Shown: one piece after another, positions 49,601 to 61,200 of the stretch
How the letters are laid out: each line of letters opens with the position of its first letter
How positions within the stretch are numbered: the stretch's first letter is position 1
Assembly: GCA_013397435.1 (NCBI GenBank)
Contig: VZRG01000004.1
Coordinates: 1,339,560-1,403,559 of the forward strand
Length of the DNA: 64,000 nucleotides
Source of the DNA: Erythrocercus mccallii
Lineage: Eukaryota > Chordata > Aves > Passeriformes > Dicruridae
Direction of reading: 5' to 3'
Position numbers and translations under genes: made by a program
Notes under the pieces: model-generated
The model's input: the letters and a program-made list of their open reading frames with translations, nothing else
Told to the model about the DNA's origin: nothing
Databases searched by the model: none

Positions 49601-52600
49601 GTTGCTAAAGCAGAGAAGTGTGGTGGCCCTGATGGAGTTTATAAGAATCTTTCCCTAAACTTTAGGATGGGTTTTGGGTTTTGTTAGGCTGGAACTTGTA
49701 TTTGCAATACATTAATAAAGATACTTTAAAACTGTGAATTAGATGGTTGATTTTTGGAATTCAGAGATAATATGGAATATATTTTCCAAGCATTACATTT
49801 AGTTTTTCCTTGTTCTTTGGTGTAAAATGATATTTGTGGTTATGATAGATGTTACAAGGTTATGCTAAAGGCTATGATACAGTCTTTCTGTTAACACAGA
49901 GCTTGAAGATTCAGTTAATAGATCTGCCTACCAAAAAAAAAAACAACTTGTATTTGTCCTGTAAAATTCTATTCAAGTCTCATTTTATTTAGATAAAGTA
50001 CTTGAAATTTGTCATGTTTGTGTGGTCATTTTTTTTCCACTGTGATGTGGACATTAAAAAATAGCCTAAGGATTTTAAATGCTGGATTTACAGAAAGAGG
50101 GAAGCAAGACCAGTGACACTGACACCGCACACTGCCCATATGAGCCCAGGAGCTGCTGAAACTGCTTTAGCAACACCTGAGTTCAGCTGACAGGAGCTCT
50201 CCAGGTCTGTCAGGCTGACTGGCTGATAACCTTCCAGACCACTTCCCTGCCACCTGTGTCAGAGGAAATGTATGTATTATATGTCCTTCACCTCTAAAAC
50301 CACGAAATGGCAGGGTGAAGGAGCGAAATAAGTTTCCTTTCCCTGAATGCCTGGTTCCAGCTTTGCTCATTACCTTTCTGTTCTCTGAGAATGTAACAGG
50401 TTGGAAGCTCTTCATAGATCAACTACACTAAAAGGCATCAGACTGGGCCCCATTCAGCCATTCTCAGGTCAGAATTTTGTTGCATCAGCTGATATTTTGT
50501 CTTTTTTCTCCTTCAGTTGAGGTGGAGGTTGCTTTGGTGGCAGATGCAATGGGGTTGTTTGCTGAAAGATGAACTGATGACTGCAAATGGGCAGATCTTG
50601 AATATTCTACAGAAGAGCACTCATCATCTACAGCAGCTTGAGAGGCAGCAGCTGTCACATCTTTGTTTCTTCTGGACTTCCAGACATGCTGGGAGCCGAC
50701 TGTTAGAGCCAGAGTACAGAGACAACTTCTCCCTTGTCTTTCTGTGTTTTTGCTGGTCTGTTTAATTGCAATTCAGAAAACAAAAAATATTACTGTGTGG
50801 CCCACCAAATTTCCAAACCATAAAAGGCTAGTGGCTGTTGTAGTGTTAAAGATGAAAGACTTTGTGGATACTATATGAAAGTGACAGACATTAATATAGT
50901 TTATTGTATCATGTGTTTTAAGTAGAGAATTGTTTTCTGGTTTAATTTTGACCCTGTCACTTCTCTCCTTGCATTCTTCCAGAGATCAGTTTCTTGTTAT
51001 CACATCAAGTAGAAGCTTTTTGCCATCACCTGAAGGGCCTTCATTGACTATCCCCATTCTATCATCTTTCATTTTATTTTGATAATGTGATGGCTATATT
51101 TACATTAGCCTTTGCTAAATTTTCAATACCTCTGATTCATTCTTGGTTCTGTGTTGGAGTTCACTTGTTTCTTTTCAAAACATTTCATAGCCATTTCATA
51201 GCTCTCTCTCATAATCCTTCTTAAAATTCTCCCTTTCCTTTAACTGAGATTCATTTCCTTTGGAGTCTGGTCCTTTTACACAGGTTTTTTTATTCTTTTT
51301 ATTTCATTCACCTTTCTGTATTATGTCTGTGTCCTATTGGACACATAGACTGTAAGATTTTTTTAAAGAAAGCAGATGTCACTGCTTTTTTTCAGTGACT
51401 TACAGTGGTGCATTCGGCATTTCTAAAATTTCTGGATGGTATGATAATGTACATAATAGTTCAAGCAATGTGCCTACATCTTTTATATTAGTAGTCGCTG
51501 ATGGCAATACGACATTTTAATATATCCATACTGCATCAAAAGTAAATAAAGTTTATTCAGTGTACAAAAGAAATAATGATTTTTGCCTTTTCTGGACAAA
51601 AATTACTTGAGCTTTTCAGCTCACCCCACAGAGACCCTCACTTCTCCCATGCATTTTCATACCCCTGCCTAAATCCATTCAGATCTCACCTTCAACATCT
51701 CAACAGAAGCACCCTGTCCCAGATTTCTCACAGGTGCCTGGGGGGCACCATCTTATCTCCTTCCACTCTAAGTGTTCTCATTCATCCCTACCCAGGTTTG
51801 TTTAATGTTCCAGTTTGGGCAAAAAGCAGCATGTTCTGCAGCTGATGCAAGTTATCTGTGTGCTACTTTCCAGAAATAAATGCATGGAAATTGGTGCTGT
51901 TATGTTCTAATTTCAAATTATTTGTGCTCTTCTTAGTGTTATAGGCATTAGTGGGATCTTCATTATCGATTTCCATAATGATTCTGATATCTTTTAGGCA
52001 TTTGTTCTCATTTAATTTAGTTTATAGTCTTGAGAGCTACTGATGGTAGATAGGGATTGGCAGATAGTATAATACCACAAATGAATCTTGTTAAACTTAA
52101 GTGAAAATCATTCTTTTGAGTTATTTTTGAGATCCTGTCTGTTGAATGTAATATGAACTGCTGGTTGACTGAAAAGAATGTAGAACTTTTCTTTGTATAC
52201 TAAAGAGTTTGTAGACTAAAGCCTGAAGCTACCCAGTATTTAGAGTAGTGCAACTGGTTTTGCATCTGAAAACAGGTTAATTTATAGCACTGAGAGCTGT
52301 GACAGTAATGTGAACATGCAGTGACTTTCTTGAAGAATACAAATACTAGATCTGCGTAGTATCTGCATGTTTATATTTTAAAATATATCAATATCAGAAA
52401 GATACAAAATGCTGCAGAATCTGTAGCGTGATTGAATCATCTAGGTTTTGGTTTGTGTATATAACTAGATATATGAAGGATGTCCATTTGCTTTTGGATG
52501 AGTGCCTGCTTGGTTCTTCTTTAGGTAACTTTGGTCTCAGACGGCATGTTTAGTATGTGGAGGCAGCTGATACAGCAGTGTCATTGTTACCTCACAACAG

Positions 52601-54034
52601 CTCAAAATAAGGGCTGTCTTACCACAGTTTTGTAGGAAAAAGGATTAAAATGAAGGCCACCAAGGCCACCTCCCTCCTTCTTGTACAGAACTGACCACAC
52701 TGATGAGATTAGCTGGTGAGACAACTGGTGACAATAGCTCTGATGAAACAAAAGTGTGTCACTGCAGCCATTCACCAGGTTTCCTCAACTGCTTTTAGTG
52801 TGAATTTTATCCACATCCTGATTCCTTTGGATTCTCTGCAGCTTTAGTCCCGTTGGATTCCTCTGTTTTGTCCATCTAGAAAGGCTGGAGGGGCACCTGT
52901 GTTGGAAAGCCAATGTAGAAATAGTAGCTTTGAGATAGTCCCAAGAAGCTGAATATAAAGTACTGGGCAGCTCCTGCCCTGTCTGATTTTATGTGCACAG
53001 CATAGTCTCAACCTTCTAACCTGCTGTGTCTGGCATATTTGGATGCCTGTGTGTGCTTTGTGGGGTGAAAGGTCTGGCATGGAGCAGTGTGGATGGGATG
53101 ACTCATGCACAAAAAAGACCCCCTAGAAGGTTCACTGTGCTACCAGCCACAACCGGTGCTGACTCCTCTGCCTGTCCCCTGACATAAATCAACATGTGCT
53201 CTTTCTGTCTGCACATCTGGATAAGCTCCTGCTGTCCCGTGTCATGAGCAGAGATGCTGTCTCTGCCCTTTTTGCAGCTCAGTCTGCTGGTTGCCTCCAT
53301 GAGGTAAAGGTGAGAGGCTGGGGAGCACAGCAGCTGGAAAGTACTTTGAAGTACTGTAAGTTGCAGTTGGTTTGTGCCAGTACAAATGCCAGGCATTGAA
53401 TGGACCCATTCATTGTAGATTTAAGTGTAAGGGGTTAGGCGTTTAAAAGAGTCTGCTTAGCAGAGCTGTTAAGATGGGGTCATGGTAATTTCTGTGTTGA
53501 TCAACATTCATCTTACAGGCACAGTAGGGTGCTGTGTACATCCACCTACACAAGCTCACGTGCTTCAAGCATATTTTAATATGATTTTCTTTAAAAGTTA
53601 AACTGATGTCTGCTTTATTGCATTTTTTGAAGAATTTTTCTTCCTTGTGGAAGAATTTTGCTTTAGATTTATTCTGTTTTTGAGGTAATGGCTAATTTTT
53701 TATTTATTTCTCATTAATGGAAGTTCAGTGTTCATGCCAGTCTTCTAATACAGGTAGATACTAGCCATTTCTTTTGCATATGTTTAAAGAATATAGGTAG
53801 TGAAAATATTTGCAGAGGGAGGGAGGTTCACAATTTATCATGGAAGTGATCTGTGAAGAATTGGGAATTTGTGTGCATTTACCTAGAAAGATTTCAGCAA
53901 TTCATGAGGAGAGTTTATGTACTATGTACTTCTTCTTCACCTGCCTATTTACAGCACTGTAGCTCTGCATTTTTTCTTTTCATCTAGGAAAAAGTATTTT
54001 ACAGAATAACAGGAATATTGTTTGTCTTTTTTAG
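46634..54034. other. Intron 1, 3' part, no gene recognised
   Basis: AT-rich. GC-richer patches at 50,080-50,760 and 52,500-53,400 carry ORFs of 80-97 codons on both strands without known domains; these may be diverged repeats. A T/G-rich tract lies near 48,084-48,140. No splice-flanked exon with a known protein was seen. Confidence 0.55.
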
Positions 54035-54114
54035 GCTGTGAAGCATGTTACAGAACTGTACAACAAGTGGATGAAGGGGAAAGGAAGAAGTGCCATTATA
54101 GCTAGGATAGCAAC
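54035..54114 (+). other. ANKIB1: ANKIB1 5' UTR part of exon 2
   Basis: 80 nt between the acceptor (TTGTCTTTTTTAG) and the ATG. It contains one upstream ATG, in GGATGAAGG at about 54,071, whose frame soon closes. The main ATG context is GCAACATGG, with G at +4. Confidence 0.8.
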
Positions 54115-54302
54115 ATGGGAAATACAACCACCAAATTCCGCAAAGCTCTTATAAATGGAGATGAAAACTTGGCCTGCCAAATCTATGAGAGCAACCCTCA
54201 ACTAAAAGAAACTCTTGACCCAAATACTTCTTATGGAGAAACGTACCAGCACAATACTCCGCTCCATTATGCTGCTAGGCATGGAATGAATCGTATCCTG
54301 GG
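54115..54302 (+). CDS. ANKIB1: ANKIB1 first coding exon (residues 1-62 plus 2 nt); gene continues beyond window
   Basis: ANKIB1 is an ankyrin-repeat and IBR-domain (RING-between-RING) protein, a predicted E3 ubiquitin ligase of the Ariadne type. The exon reads MGNTTTKFRKALINGDENLA, continues through CQIYESNPQLKETLDPNTSY, and ends HYAARHGMNRIL plus two bases of a glycine codon, before the donor GTAAGC at 54303. The NTPLHYAARHG piece is the start of the first ankyrin repeat. It matches human ANKIB1 with a few substitutions, for example GETYQ for GEPYQ and MNRIL for MNKIL. The second residue is Gly with Thr at position 6, which fits an N-myristoylation pattern. The next exon (human residues TFLGRDGNPNKRN) was not found up to 64,000, so the RBR module lies outside the window. 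Confidence 0.96.
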
Positions 54303-57139
54303 GTAAGCAGTATTTGAAATTTGGCTTGGGTGTGAAAAACTGACCTAGCAAATGCAAGAGTGTCAGCCAGGTTATAAATTCCTGATGTGCGTGTGCATAG
54401 GTGTACACACATATGTGCATGTGTGTGTTGCACAGACAGAATTTGCAACAAGTTAAAGTAGTAATAGAAAACATGCAAATTAGTCTGTAATCACAGGCGT
54501 ATATAGCAGTCTTTAATTTTATTTCCGTATCTGTTCCTTTCTTGTAATGTTAGTCTGGGACAGTTTTAGCTTGCTTCCTGAAGACTCCAGTACCATGGTT
54601 CTTTGGAAATAGTGACTGCTCCACCATTCTTGATGTGTTTTCCTGTCTTTAAATAATGTTTGCAAAGCTGTGTGGATGCCACACTGATTGTAATTACTTC
54701 TAGATGGTACAGTATATATTTGTTCTTGTGTTATTCAGGCAGCTATTATTTTTTGTGTTGGATAATAACAGTGAACATTAGTATCTTGATAAATAAGTAA
54801 GTTTATTATTGCTGCAGTCAACATGGACAGCAATCACTAATATTAGCTATTTTCATTCTTGCATATTTTTGTCAGTGCTCTAAGATCAGTTAAAGATTAA
54901 CATCTTACTCATGTCCAGACATTGCAGATACAAGCTGTTCTCATCTAGTATTTTGTGAAGGTAGTACCAGGCAGACACTGCTAAACCTCTTCTTCAGTAA
55001 GCACTATTAGAATTTCATAAATATCCTCTTCCTCATATTAGGAAACAGAACAGAAATAAATACTAAACTGTGTTATTGGTAATATTCTTTTCATCTTTGT
55101 GTTTATGTCTAAATGGGCCTGTAGCATTCATAAGGTTTTTGTTGTACCTCATATGCTGTAACTTTACTAGCTTTCTGGCCTCTCACCATAAATTTTTCCT
55201 CAGTGTTTTAGATTCATCTAACCATTTTTTTACTTTATACTCTCATTTACCTCAATTTTGGCTATATATGTTTCTCTTCTTCCCTATGTATTCTGTATTT
55301 CTATTTTTAATTTGATGTTTTCATTTCATCACTGACACGTTTTGTTTATTTTCCCCCCATTCCTTATTCTTGAATTATAAAAAAGAGTTAACTAAAATGA
55401 ATTTAAAATAGTGTCCAGTTTTTACTTACACTTTCCATATGATTTTTTTCCTCTGAGATTTTCAGGTTATTTCTCTCAAGAAAATAGCTCTTAAGAAATT
55501 ACAGCCTCATTGACACAACAAGGACACATGAAATTGCACATATGAAAAGAAATAGTCATAATTACTGACTTCTGAGCAGTGCATTAGTTAATTCATGTTG
55601 CATCTTTATGATGGGATCTCAAATAACTGCTTTGTATTTTTTTAAAAAAGTCTTTTAGAAATGCCATTTTGCTACTAGCTACATAGGATCTTCAACATCT
55701 AAGTCTCAAGACAACTTTTTTTTTTACACATTGCAAACTAATGATCAAAAGAATCATTCTTTTGCCTTGTTTGAGTCAAGGGTTTGTAATAGATTTTTTG
55801 TCCCTAAACATAGGGTACGTGCCTTTATCTGCTGGAGTCTGTTTCTGAAAACCCCAGACTGTTAAAATTGTAGCACTTGTGAGGAGTAATTGACTGAAGT
55901 TTTTTTACTATTAACTTTTCTGAAGTCTTTCTGAGGGCCTCTTTAAGATGTGCTGCACATAAATGTAGCCTTTTTATCTAAACAAAGTAGTAAAAGTGAA
56001 TAAATATAAGCCTTACAGTGTGTCTATTTCCTAAGATGATAGCAGAAAGGGCACAAGTGCTTTGGAGTTAAACCATTTCTTTTTGATGCAGAAGGTCCTG
56101 GATATGGCAGGGGTTAAATGAGCTGATTATTAAAAGGAATGATAAAGTTCAGTACCTAAAAATAAATTAATTTTAATCTCTTTGTATTTTGAGAGAAATT
56201 TACAATTATGAGATGGCCATAATATAGTATTTTATGTTTATCTCTTCATAAAACATTTTAAATATTGGGGAATCTGTAGCGACACTAACTACAAGCTCTA
56301 GCATTTACTTGCATGCGTACCATAGAATTCAGTTTTTCTTTGTAGGCTGAGATTTGTATTATTGTAGGTGGATGTGAACTGACTTGTGTTTACAGTTTAC
56401 TGTGTGAGATTTTCTCAAAATAGAGTGGTGTGATGCAGTTGTTGGTACACCTTTTGCATTACAGAATGCATTGAGAGAGATATTTTGGGATGTTTAGAAA
56501 TCTCCTATCTGGCAATGCTGAGGCAAAGGGTCAAATTCCCTGTTTGCACATGTATGGCCAAAGGCACGGTGAAAGCACAGGCGTCAAGTTTGCAGTGAAA
56601 GGGAGTTGGGGACATTCTGCTGCAGTGATCTCAGAAGAAAAGAAACGAAACTGGAGAGGAGGTGAAAGGGTCACGAAGCAAAACTCCCAACCTGGACAAA
56701 CTTGATTTAATCCAGCATGAAGTCTACTGGCAGAAACTTAAGCCAACAAAAATTTCTCAATGATTTTGAGCTGCACAGTAATTATGCAGCAAGTATCTGA
56801 GTCATCTGGCTATTGCACTTTTCATCCAACATTTACAGCCCAAACACAGGATCAAGATGTAAAAATTTGACAATTTGCTGTTAATTTCTTTTCACAAGAT
56901 TCAGCAAAAATTTGTTAAAATACTAGGATTGTTTCTTGATCATTTTAATGAGTATCATAGGAAACTTTAGTATACTAAAGGAATGTTGAAATAAAAAACG
57001 GAACATAGTCGACATTCCATTAATGTATAACTTGGTCTGCAGCCCTGAATAATGTTTACCAGTTTGTTTTAACATAGCATTTAATGTTTAAAAACCAAAA
57101 ATTGCTGACCACAGCTAATTAGCTCAAACAAGAATTTTT

Positions 57140-58010
57140 GAAGACTTGATCTCAGGCCAGTAAGCTCATCAGGAGAGAGGAGCCCCTGCTCCAGGGCCGT
57201 CACAGGATAACTCTCAGCCCCCAGCTGTGACACCTGTCAGGAGGGGTTGACAGAAGGGCTTCGTACTGGGTTCATGGGGCAAGATTTTGGTAGCAGGGGG
57301 CTGTGGGGGTGGCATCTGTGGGAAGAGATCAGTGTGCACCACTCTAGGCACAACTGGCTTCTGCCAGCTCCAAACCAGCCCCACCACTGGCCAAAGCTGA
57401 GACTATTGGTGATGCTGGTGGTACCTCTGATTATGTACTTAGGTGATTATGTACTTAGGATAGGATGAAAAACACTGCATACAGCAGTATGCAGTATAGG
57501 ATGAAAAACACTGCATACACTGCACAGCAGCTGTAAGAGGAGTGAAAAAAATGTGTGGGGGAAACAGCCCTGCAGAGACACCAGGCCAGAGAAGGAGCAG
57601 GAGGAGGTGCTCCAGGCGCTGGAGCAGAGATTCCCCTGCAGCCCGTGGTGCAGACGGCAGTGAGGCAGGATGTTTTCCCACAGCCCCTGTTTATCCACCT
57701 AGAGCAGAGATCCACCCACAGCCCCTGGAGGACCCCACACCAGAACAGGTGGATGTGCCCTGAAGGAGCCTGCAGCCCATGGAGAGCCCATACTCAGGAT
57801 CAAGCTCCCAGAAGGAGCTGTGTAGCCTGTGGAGAGGAGCCCACACAGAAGCAGGATTTCTGGCAGGACCTGTGACCCTGTGGGGACCCACACTGCAGTT
57901 GTATATTTCTGAAGGATTGTACCCTGTGGAAGAACCCACACTGGAGCAGTTCATGAAGCACCCCATGAGAGCTTTATACAACACCCACACTGGTCTCATT
58001 CCACTACAAA
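57140..58010 (+). mobile_element. LTR-like segment (avian ERVL type), partial
   Basis: GC-rich block in AT-rich intron 2. It contains imperfect repeats of about 50-60 nt built on 'GGAGCAG', 'CAGCCC(A/G)TGGAG' and 'GACCC(A)CAC(A/C)(C/G)', six or so in a row between 57,600 and 57,960. This pattern resembles LTRs of ERVL-type endogenous retroviruses common in birds. No retroviral genes are present and clear LTR ends (TG...CA with target-site duplication) were not found, so it is a fragment. The ORFs of 70-110 codons over it are shadows of the repeats. Confidence 0.55.
57429..57531. repeat. Nested tandem duplications with an internal palindrome
   Basis: GATTATGTACTTAG occurs at 57429 and 57445 (period 16). 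TAGGATGAAAAACACTGCAT occurs at 57461 and 57497 (period 36). Between them ACTGCATAC-AGCA-GTATGCAGT (57474-57495) is a perfect inverted repeat with 9-bp arms. Inside the LTR-like block. Confidence 0.9.
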
Positions 58011-58187
58011 TATTTATCATGTTTCCTTATGAATTAAGGTCTTGACAGAAGATTCATATTCAAGAAGATAGTTTAAATCTCGCTCCCTAAATATGTAAAA
58101 AAATATTACAGACAAAGCACACTGGAAACATGTTTTCATTAGAAAATGCAGTCTTCAGATGATCAAGCATATGCAATGCCCTCAGGC

Positions 58188-58209
58188 TTTTTTTTTTTTT
58201 TTTTTTTTT
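58188..58209. repeat. Run of 22 T
   Basis: A homopolymer in ANKIB1 intron 2. On the minus strand it is a poly(A) run, but the flanks show no recognised retrocopy. Confidence 0.9.
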
Positions 58210-61200
58210 GCCTAAGGTAAAGTTTAGACCGTCTGACTGCTTAGTTTGAAAGAATTGCTATCAATGTGCAAAGTTACTCACTAGAGTCTGGCTATTGGTG
58301 AACCACTCCTGAGCAACCAGAGGCTGGTTGCGATGGAGTGACTGGAAATCACGAGGACTTGCTTGACGTTGAAAGGAAAAAAAAACCCCTTAGATAAACT
58401 GTCATTTTGCAATATATGTGGTGTGACTTTCAGTTTTGCAGCTTTGCTGGGAAGCTTTTTGGATCAGTGACAGATTTTCCTCATTGTGTGTTTCATACTG
58501 CTATATCTGAGCACTTTGTGAGTATTCAAGCCAAAAGTGGATTGTGCTGGTCCTAGCCTGAAGAGAGGGAGGAGTAAATGCCAGAAACATGGAACTGTGG
58601 GGAGACAGGACAGGTTTAAGAAGCTGATTTTTTCCTAGAACAAGAAAAACAAGACTTTCTTGTTACAGAGATTCTGGAAGTTGAGGTGATTGCTGAAACT
58701 AAAGAATCAAACCCACTTCTTTTAACATTCTTGATGTCTGCCATTCAGTAATAGTGTTAAGCAGCTCTGGCAATGAAGGCATAGCTAAGCTAGTCAGAGA
58801 GAATCATTGGTAAATGTGCCTGGGATTTGTTCGTAGGAAATAGCTCTTGTTTCACTGCTATAATTTGGGAAGTATATTTCACTTCAGAAGAATGACAACA
58901 AAGAACATCAAAATAGTGGTGGTTTCCTCTAGGCTGAACTAAATATGCATCTCTTGGAATTTCAGCTACAGTCCCCTTCTCTTCTGGCTGTTTAAGAGGT
59001 TTCAATAAGGACTGGTCCAAGCAATTGTAATGCAATCAAAAAAAGTATGTTGATATTACCAGTATGTTATGGAGGGTGAATTTGCCAGAAAACTTGTTGA
59101 CCCCAGAGGGAATGTTGCATTCGTCACAGCACATTCAGGAATGTCTCTTCCCATGCCAGGTTTTGTTGGCTTTTCATCCATTTGCATTCATGTTGAAAAT
59201 TAGTTTTGGATGATTTTGAGGGACATGTGTGTGGACTGTTTTTCAGAACAAGATTTCTCTGAAGTTTAAAGGATATTAGAGCATTTTTATGCTGCAAAAA
59301 TATATGCTAAGGAAAAGTATTGATGAAAACCCTGTTCTTCGCAGGTCATCTGGCTTTAGAGAAGTGCTGTAATTCCTCATTTTCTGATAGGGTTGAAGCT
59401 GCTCTGAATTTTTGATTTTTTTTCTGGAGATGGAAATCAAAAAGAGGCTTCTTCCTGGTTTTGACAGACAGAAGTTCTGTAAATATTTAAACTTTGAGAT
59501 CCAAATAGACCTAAATTATTCATTTGAATAATTTATTAGAATGTCATTGTCTCGATCATTCACTTTGAGCAAGCTTGTTTTAAATTATCAGCAATTATAT
59601 AGATAACTATTTCAAATACACTTCTGTTTAAATTAATTTTATTCAGAAAAGTAAGTATGTCTCCACTGGAATTATTCATACTAGGTCTCCTTTATAGTCA
59701 GTATAGACATAGATAATAAATCTAGTCAAAATAATTAGTGAAGGCAACAGCACAATTTATGTATCGTGAAGGTGACCATAAAGTATGTTAAATTAAGTGT
59801 GTCAAAAGTGCCTGTTTCTTCCCGTTGATTTAAAGGGAATTTAAGAGAACTGGATCAGCTGTAGTTGTCTACACTGTAGGTCACCAGAGCTCAGAAGATG
59901 AATCTAATGTTACATTATACTAAATATGTAAAATTGAAAGCACCTGCAAAGTTGTAAATTGAACACTTTGGTGGTTTTACAATATGAGATGCGAATGTAC
60001 TTGTGGGAGATACTGCTTGTGGTATAGTGTTAAATGTTTTCCTTTTGTGGTGTGTGTTGAATGATATGTGCAGTGTTTGGACCTGTCCAAGTGGGAGCAT
60101 TGGTGTTTATCCAGTTGCTTTGTTGTCATTGCATTCAGCTGCTGAATTGGCTCTGTAAGGTCCTTTATAGATTAGTTATTTTGTGTGATTGAATCTTGGT
60201 CGCCTTTCAGATTCCTTGGAATGTGGAATACTGAAGGGAGGTCTTGATTAGATGAAGAATAATGAATGGAGAATATGATCTCACAGGGCTTTGTGGGCAT
60301 GTTTATAAAGAAGCAAGAGGACCAAGTGAATTGAAGTGCCCCTCATTTCAGTAGCAGAACATCTGTCTGGGTGGTAGAAGATGATAGTAATTTATAAGGT
60401 CATTTTCATCATAGTCAGTCTAAAAAGCAGTCAAGATGATGGACAAACAGTAGAAGTAGGAAGCCTTTAAAAGTGAACAACTTTTTACTGTGACTGAATC
60501 CTGGAGAAAACTGCCAAAGGCAGAAAAAAAAGTAAGAAGCACTTAGAGAAGCAGCTACAGATGTCACGTAGCAGCACTAGCATTTGCCATGTTCCTCAAA
60601 GGCTGCCACTCAGTTGGGCACTGTCTTCTAAAGTACAATAAGGCAGGCTGAAAAACTCAGACCTTTATCTGGCTGACTTCCTTGTTTTTCTTTCCCTGAA
60701 GCTCAAAATCCCAGTTAAAAGCAGTTCTCAGTGAATAGATGTGTCTGGCCTCCCAAGGTATCTTTCCTGGTGTTCCTCATGACTTCCTCACAAAATGTAA
60801 AACCAGGAGGTAGACTTTATCCTAATCAGTCTGACCTTCGAGGAAAGATCAAAAGCCAGTCAGCTGCTGTTCTCAGGTCTTAAAGCTGACTTTTTCCTAT
60901 CTGATTTCTGATTATTTTAACCTTAGTAGGTTATAGATACGTGATGCTTATGAGTTTGTTGCTCACTGCACAGCCTTTGCTCTCCAGTTACAGCTGCCAC
61001 TTTTGAGTGTGTTATTGCTTCTTCTTGCTACTAGGTTTTTTTGCACCCAGAGGAAATTGTTCTGATTTTCCTTTCCTTGTTGAAAATCACTCATTGCAGA
61101 GTAAGAGTGCTTTGTTAGTGATTGGTGAAATGAGCTCTATTAATGAAGTACACTATTAAAGGTTTCTTATTCTGTGTTGTCTGTTCTCCTTAGTAGAGCT

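Larger units (their letters stand above)
22957..54034 (+). other. ANKIB1: ANKIB1 intron 1 (about 31 kb)
   Basis: It runs from the candidate donor in the CpG island to the acceptor TTTTTTAG before 54035. It is mostly AT-rich with several sense-oriented CR1 LINE copies, listed separately. No further coding exon matching ANKIB1 or another known gene was recognised in it. Open frames of 60-140 codons are scattered and lack coding signs. Confidence 0.75.

Noticed and set aside
57555..57875. 106-codon ORF (and its antisense partners) as a repeat-containing protein
   Set aside because: The amino-acid repetition reflects the DNA modules of the LTR-like block, and all frames on both strands are open to a similar degree.
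58188..58209. Poly(T) run as the tail of a minus-strand processed pseudogene
   Set aside because: The sequence next to it shows no recognisable gene and no flanking duplication.
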